DNA of 64,000 bases from Brevibacterium permense (GTDB lineage: Bacteria > Actinomycetota > Actinomycetes > Actinomycetales > Brevibacteriaceae). The notes below the pieces were generated by a model, which saw only the letters and a program-made list of their open reading frames with translations, did no database searches and was not told where the DNA came from. Both the position numbers and the translations under genes were made by a program. Positions 60,053 through 64,000 of the stretch are shown piece after piece (positions within the stretch are counted from its first letter, which is position 1; each line of letters begins with the position of its first letter). The stretch is taken from assembly GCF_013280495.1 (NCBI RefSeq), contig NZ_JABSSX010000004.1:301609-365608 (forward strand). The letters run 5' to 3'.

Positions 60053-61567
60053 TCATTCGGCGAGGCTGGCCTCGGTCGGTTCGACCACCTCGGCGGGGTG
60101 CTCATCCTGGTCTTCGGGCTTGCGGATGAAGAACGCGAGGACGATTGGGACGATCGCGATGACCGTCGCCAACAGGAACGCGGCGTGGCCGCCGGGGGCG
60201 CCCGCCTCGGGGACGGACTTGCCCTCCGCCTGGCCCGAGTGCAGGGCCGCGGAATAGATCGAGATGAGCAGCGCGGTGCCGGCAGCTCCCGCGACCTGCT
60301 GCAGGGTGTTGAGTGCTGCCGAACCATGGGAGTACAGGTGGCGCTCCAGCGATCCCAGCGAGGCGGAGAACAGCGGAGTGAACGATGCGGCCAGGCCCAA
60401 TGACATGACGATCTGGACGATGATGAGCAGCCAGATCGGCGTTCCCACACCGGCCGTCGAATACGCGAACATCGAGGACGCGATCATGATCGTGCCGGGC
60501 ACCAGCAGCGTCTTCGGTCCGCGGGCGTCGTAGATCCGACCCATCACCGGCCCGAGCAGACCCATGATCACCGAACCGGGCAGAAGCACGAGACCGGACT
60601 GGGTGGCACCGAGTCCGACGACGCTCTGCAGGTACAGCGGCAACAGGGAGAACGTGCCGAACATGGACAGGGCGACGACGGCCATGATGATGACCGAGAA
60701 GACGTAGTTCCGCGAATTGAAAACACGCAGGTCGAGCAGGGCGCGATCGCCCTTCTGCAGGACGAGCTGACGCCACACGAAGAGAGCAAGAAACACGACT
60801 CCGCCGCCGATCGTCGCCCAGGCCAGGGTGCTCGTCGATCCGCCGCCTGCCTCACCGCCGTGGCCGCCGCCGAACTGGCTGAGGCCGTAGACGATGCCGC
60901 CGAAGGCGAACACGGACAGGATGATGGAGATGACATCGATGGGGGCGTGCGTCGACTCGCCGAGGTTGGTCATCCATTTCGCACCCAGGGCCAGAGCGAT
61001 GAGCGCGATGGGCAGGATGATTCCGAAGAGCCAGCGCCAGCCGAGCGAATCGAGGACGATGCCCGACATCGTCGGTCCGATGGCCGGTGCCAATGAGATG
61101 ACAAGGCCGACTCGACCCATCATCCGACCGCGCGAATGTGCCGGGACCACGTTCATCATCGTGGTCATCAGCAGGGGCATCATGATGCCGGTTCCTGCGG
61201 CTTGGACGATCCGTCCGATGAGGAGCAGGATGAACCCCTGCGAGACGAGGCAGATGAGCGTGCCCGCAGAGAACAGGATCATCGCGGCCAGGAAGATCTG
61301 GCGGGTGGTGAAACGCTGCAGGAGGAAACCGGTCGTCGGAATGACGACAGCCATGGTGAGCATGAAAGCACTGGTCAGCCACTGGCCGAGCTCCGGAGGG
61401 ATGCCGAGGGCCTTGTTGAGCTCGGGGATGGCGATAGCCATCGTCGTCTCATTGAGAATGGCCACGAAGGCAGCGACCAGCAGCAGCCAGATGACCTTCA
61501 TACCGGCGGGGTCGATGGTGTCGTTATGCAGTGTCTGCGCGTGTGCGGGTGAGCTGTCGCTGGACAA
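60053..61567 (-). CDS. DHA2-family (EmrB/QacA-type) multidrug efflux MFS transporter
   Basis: 504 residues from TTG 61567 with CGGAG 8 bases upstream. Fourteen hydrophobic helices; opener VAAFVAILNETTMAIAIPEL (motif D1), TGFLLQRFTTRQIFLAAMIL (motif A), and motif C-like GRVGLVISLAPAIGPTMSGI in helix 5, which marks antiporters. It exports drugs against a proton gradient. Placed upstream of the UvrA2-like gene on the same strand; the pair looks like a resistance module although a terminator separates them. Confidence 0.9.
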   Translation of the reverse strand: MSSDSSPAHAQTLHNDTIDPAGMKVIWLLLVAAFVAILNETTMAIAIPELNKALGIPPELGQWLTSAFMLTMAVVIPTTGFLLQRFTTRQIFLAAMILFSAGTLICLVSQGFILLLIGRIVQAAGTGIMMPLLMTTMMNVVPAHSRGRMMGRVGLVISLAPAIGPTMSGIVLDSLGWRWLFGIILPIALIALALGAKWMTNLGESTHAPIDVISIILSVFAFGGIVYGLSQFGGGHGGEAGGGSTSTLAWATIGGGVVFLALFVWRQLVLQKGDRALLDLRVFNSRNYVFSVIIMAVVALSMFGTFSLLPLYLQSVVGLGATQSGLVLLPGSVIMGLLGPVMGRIYDARGPKTLLVPGTIMIASSMFAYSTAGVGTPIWLLIIVQIVMSLGLAASFTPLFSASLGSLERHLYSHGSAALNTLQQVAGAAGTALLISIYSAALHSGQAEGKSVPEAGAPGGHAAFLLATVIAIVPIVLAFFIRKPEDQDEHPAEVVEPTEASLAE

Positions 61568-61750
61568 GACGGTGCTCCGTTCGGATGTGTCTGAAGGGCC
61601 CGGGGTGTGGGCGGAGGTCGCACGCAGATGCCGAATCGACGCGCAGACGAAAGTGTCAACAGCATCTCAGACTAACGTATTCCCGTTTCTCGCCGACAGT
61701 GGGGAGAACCGGAAACTCCGGCGATCTTCGTCACTGCTCGCTCGGTCTCC

Positions 61751-62623
61751 TCAGCAGGTGCCGTATCGGTAGCCACGATCGCCGGCTGCGACGAGATCGC
61801 GGTCGCGCAGGATCATCAGCGGCGGGCGATCGCGAACGGTGCAGGCGTCCGCGAAATCCAGCCCCGCCTCGGCGAGGGTGTCGGGATATTCGATGCCGAG
61901 GACACGGTCGCCGTAGATCTCGGTGTACGCGGCGCATTCGTCGAAGGCGACGCACTCCTCGGCCACGGCGAAGTCGAAGCCGAGCTGAGAATGAGCGGTG
62001 TCGGCGAGCTCAGCGGCGTTCTTCTGTGCGACCGACAGACCATGGGCGTGGGCACGGTCGACATACGCGGCCGCGAGTTCCAGGGCACCGGTTCGGTCGA
62101 TGTCGGGGAATCGGTCGGCCGTGTCGAGATTGTCAATCTCCACGGCGTCGAATCCGGATTCGGCGCAGCCGTCGATGACGGGGCCGATGACATCGAGGAT
62201 CTGGGATCGTCGGTCTGCGGTCGAGGGATCGAGGATGTGTTCTTCCGGCCAATCGGGGTCGACGACCAGGTCACCGGCGGCATCGTGGAGCAGCAGGTCA
62301 GCGTGGTCGCGCCAGTCCGCAGCCTCGTCAGGTTGGGTCTGGAAGCCGTTGACGTAGCAGACGGAGTAGGCCTCGGTCAGCGGTGCGGCACCCGCGTCCC
62401 GGACGACGATATCGATGCGGCCCTGCGAATCCGGCAGCGAGTCATAGATTCCGCCGAGCTGGTAGTCGAAGGTTCCTGACGTCGGCAGCGAGGACGCTTC
62501 TGAGGTCGGCGTGGTCGATCGCGGCGAAGCGTTCGCTGAACAGCCGTCCATCGCCACCGCAATACCGATGGCGACAGCGGCCGCCATCCACCGCGGTGGG
62601 ATCGGGCTCAGCGGAGGTCTCAT
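61751..62623 (-). CDS. Secreted lipoprotein, GH114-type endo-alpha-1,4-polygalactosaminidase
   Basis: About 290 residues from ATG 62623, giving a lipoprotein signal MRPPLSPIPPRWMAAAVAIG then IAVAMDGC; an upstream ATG at 62674 is also in frame. The mature part is a TIM-barrel of the GH114/spherulin-4 class: FDYQLGGIYDSLPDSQGRID, AYSVCYVNGFQTQPDEA, GFDAVEIDNLDTADRFPDID and LSVAQKNAAELADTAHSQLG, FDFAVAEECVAFDECAAYTE. The acids in VEIDN and AEEC fit GH114 catalytic positions. It would cut galactosaminoglycan-type exopolysaccharide on the cell surface. Divergent from a CHAP protein gene. Confidence 0.83.
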   Translation of the reverse strand: MRPPLSPIPPRWMAAAVAIGIAVAMDGCSANASPRSTTPTSEASSLPTSGTFDYQLGGIYDSLPDSQGRIDIVVRDAGAAPLTEAYSVCYVNGFQTQPDEAADWRDHADLLLHDAAGDLVVDPDWPEEHILDPSTADRRSQILDVIGPVIDGCAESGFDAVEIDNLDTADRFPDIDRTGALELAAAYVDRAHAHGLSVAQKNAAELADTAHSQLGFDFAVAEECVAFDECAAYTEIYGDRVLGIEYPDTLAEAGLDFADACTVRDRPPLMILRDRDLVAAGDRGYRYGTC

Positions 62624-62811
62624 GGACACACTGTAGACGGACGCGGCCGGCATCGATGTCGCAGCGGAGTTCATACTCTCTTCGACTCGACGTATCGGAT
62701 GTTCACCTCGGCGCTGTTAACGTCGGCAGAGGAGACGACCCGTCACCGAGGCGGATCGTCTCATGAAAAGTCAGAACCAGTCACACAGTCAAGCGGAACG
62801 AACGGAAGAGA

Positions 62812-63390
62812 ATGACTCTGAAGAACGTCACCACGAAGACCATGACAGCAGCGATGATCGCCGGAGCCGCCGTGCTCGGCTCCAGTTCGATCGCCTCCGC
62901 CGCCCAGCCGGCGGCACCGCCCGCCGCATCCGCGGGAGCGGAGAACTCGGCTGCGGCCTCCGGCACCGCCTCGGCGAGCCCGGAGGCGGAGAAGAAGTTC
63001 TCGAACATCGGAGACTTCCTCAAGCACTACAAGGGCCAGTCGCTGGCGAACTCGCAGGGCGGCTACCAGGGAGAATGCGTCAGCCTCATCTCCCGGGCGC
63101 TCGAAGAAGTCCACGGCGTCGACCACGGAGCGTGGGGCAACGCCGTCGACTATCAGGCAGGCGGCTCCGGCGGGGACAAGATGAAGGCGAACGGCTTCAC
63201 CTGGCACACCGACCAGAAGTTCGAGAACGGCGACATCCTCGTCTGGGGCGACGGCGACAACACCACCGCCTACGGTCACATCGGCATCTACTACGAAGGC
63301 CAGGTGTGGCACCAGAACTTCAACGGCGACCGCAGCCTGCACACCTATGACGGGCTCATCGACGGCTACCTCGGCTACTGGCGCGCATGA
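62812..63390 (+). CDS. Secreted CHAP-domain peptidoglycan hydrolase-like protein
   Basis: 192 residues. Signal peptide MTLKNVTTKTMTAAMIAGAA through SSIASA (cleavage after about residue 30), an Ala/Ser/Pro linker (31-60), then a CHAP domain (about 65-192) with catalytic Cys89 in GYQGECVSLISRALEEVHG and His156 in TAYGHIGIYYEGQVW. CHAP enzymes cleave peptidoglycan crosslinks or stem peptides. The domain is isolated; no cell-wall-binding module. Ribosome site GGAAGAG sits only 3 bases before ATG. A strong hairpin terminator follows. Confidence 0.87.
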   Translation: MTLKNVTTKTMTAAMIAGAAVLGSSSIASAAQPAAPPAASAGAENSAAASGTASASPEAEKKFSNIGDFLKHYKGQSLANSQGGYQGECVSLISRALEEVHGVDHGAWGNAVDYQAGGSGGDKMKANGFTWHTDQKFENGDILVWGDGDNTTAYGHIGIYYEGQVWHQNFNGDRSLHTYDGLIDGYLGYWRA

Positions 63391-63405
63391 TAGGTTTTCG
63401 CAACG

Positions 63406-63445
63406 ACGAAGGCTCCGAACCATATTGGTTCGGAGCCTTCGTTTT
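63406..63445 (+). terminator. Terminator after the CHAP gene
   Basis: Arms ACGAAGGCTCCGAACC (63406-63421) and the complement at 63427-63442 with an ATATT loop, followed by TTT. A 16-bp perfect stem; the opposite strand also reaches it after tRNA-Ala. Confidence 0.9.
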
Positions 63446-63472
63446 ACGAGTGGTGTCTCAAAACTACTCGAG

Positions 63473-63545
63473 TGGAGGTAAGGGGACTCGAACCCCTAAC
63501 CCTCTGCTTGCAAAGCAGATGCGCTACCAATTGCGCCATACCCCC
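63473..63545 (-). tRNA. tRNA-Ala (anticodon TGC)
   Basis: 73 nt without CCA. Acceptor GGGGGTA with TACCTCC (one G-T pair), D arm GCGCAATTGGTAGCGC, anticodon arm TCTGC-TTTGCAA-GCAGA giving TGC, T arm AGGGGTTCGAGTCCCCT. Same strand and close to tRNA-Ile, as ileT-alaT near gyrA in mycobacteria. Confidence 0.96.
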
Positions 63546-63562
63546 GAATCGGGTTCACACCC

Positions 63563-63679
63563 TCACACCGAGTCGGTGTGTTCGGACCATTCGGCTTGGG
63601 CACTCTGGTTCTGGTGCCGCCACCCGAAGAACACTCCCAGTCCCACCAGCGTGAGACCGCTGAGAATCCATCTTCTCAT
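63563..63679 (-). CDS. DLW-39 family micro-protein (38 residues)
   Basis: ATG 63679 with GAGGAGG 4 bases upstream opens a frame of 38 codons between the two tRNA genes: MRRWILSGLTLVGLGVFFGW then RHQNQSAQAEWSEHTDSV and a TGA. One membrane or signal-anchor helix (residues 4-20) followed by a charged tail ending W-S-E-x-T-D-S-V. This matches the DLW-39 actinobacterial family (about 39 residues; conserved W..AT(D)SV end) which sits beside ileT/alaT. Function unknown. Too short for most gene callers, but strong ribosome site and location support it. Confidence 0.78.
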   Translation of the reverse strand: MRRWILSGLTLVGLGVFFGWRHQNQSAQAEWSEHTDSV

Positions 63680-63716
63680 GATCCTCCTCGAAAGGAAATC
63701 CTGTTGTGACAGGACG

Positions 63717-63790
63717 TGGGCCTACCTGGACTTGAACCAGGGACCTCTTCGTTATCAGCGAAGCGCTCTAACCGCCTGAGCTATAGGCCC
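63717..63790 (-). tRNA. tRNA-Ile (anticodon GAT)
   Basis: 74 nt without CCA. Acceptor GGGCCTA with TAGGCCC, D arm GCTCAGGCGGTTAGAGC, anticodon arm CTTCG-CTGATAA-CGAAG giving GAT, T arm CCTGGTTCAAGTCCAGG. Reads right-to-left ahead of DLW-39 and tRNA-Ala. Confidence 0.96.
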
Positions 63791-64000
63791 TCATCGGGTG
63801 AACCCGAAGTAAAACAATACCCATCGACCGCAGCTAAACACAAATCGACGCCCAGTGACCCCTCTCACACCCTCCCAGAACTACTGTGAGTATTGATGGT
63901 GGCTGGTCTGGGACTGGCTGGCAGAGTAGGAACTGACCGTCCCATTGATCATCATGACCCTCAGAACTACTGACTCGAACGATGTCCTCGTCGGGATCTG
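63791..64000. other. Right end, no gene recognised
   Basis: Only a short minus-strand frame (24 codons from ATG 63961 region, Ser/Gln-rich, without support) is open. Presumably upstream flank of tRNA-Ile; by comparison with mycobacteria a DUF3566 protein and gyrA may lie beyond the edge. Confidence 0.4.

Overview
The window is high-GC chromosomal DNA of an actinomycete. It carries the actinobacterial block fhaA-fhaB-pstP-rodA-pbpA-pknA-pknB with a class E sortase, crgA, a rhomboid protease and cyclophilin nearby, a DLW-39 micro-protein, a 13E12-type HNH protein, DGPF/ECF42 genes and a complete mevalonate cluster. The overall mix fits Micrococcales, and Brevibacterium or a close relative is my best guess. 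That genus call is inference; I could run no search.

Left third (1-25.4 kb): the start of an amidohydrolase (8-oxoguanine deaminase-like) beside a purine/pyrimidine NCS2 permease; an HNH (DUF222) protein; a run of metabolic genes (HAD phosphatase, M50-like membrane protein, Gfo/Idh oxidoreductase, PhzF, ICMT-like methyltransferase, VOC proteins, two VanZ paralogues, a zinc alcohol dehydrogenase, a small family A DNA polymerase, a GlcD-type flavin oxidase); a DGPF/ECF42 sigma pair; then six overlapping genes making isopentenyl diphosphate from acetoacetyl-CoA (mvk-mvaD-pmk-fni-mvaA-mvaS). The gene order matches, from memory, the Streptomyces CL190 cluster.

Middle (25.4-41.4 kb): tRNA-Leu, then the Ser/Thr-phosphorylation and cell-wall elongation operon (fhaA to pknB), then sortase E/small membrane protein/pabA-trpG on the other strand, crgA, rhomboid and ppiA. 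In Mycobacterium tuberculosis the same genes lie close to dnaA/gyrA, with tRNA-Leu at one end and tRNA-Ile/tRNA-Ala at the other. Here tRNA-Ala, DLW-39 and tRNA-Ile appear only at 63.5-63.8 kb, so about 22 kb (argS, a tricorn-like protease, transporters, an HxlR regulator, a DtxR/exchanger pair, a UvrA2-like ATPase, a GH114/CHAP pair, gene remnants) lies between ppiA and the tRNAs. I infer that gyrA/dnaA lie just beyond the right edge.

The most striking non-coding features are a 62-bp perfect spacer-less palindrome followed by a cluster of about six DnaA-box-like 9-mers in an AT-rich gap between crgA and the rhomboid gene (39.68-39.95 kb). Long, nearly perfect hairpins also sit at most convergent gene junctions, two short tandem repeats occur (13.43 and 26.0 kb), and the word CGCCGAGGCGG recurs on both strands. 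Small or broken genes include a decayed YdeI-type gene, a DinB N-terminal stub, an AraC C-terminal stub and the 38-residue DLW-39 gene. No CRISPR array, prophage or insertion sequence was seen.
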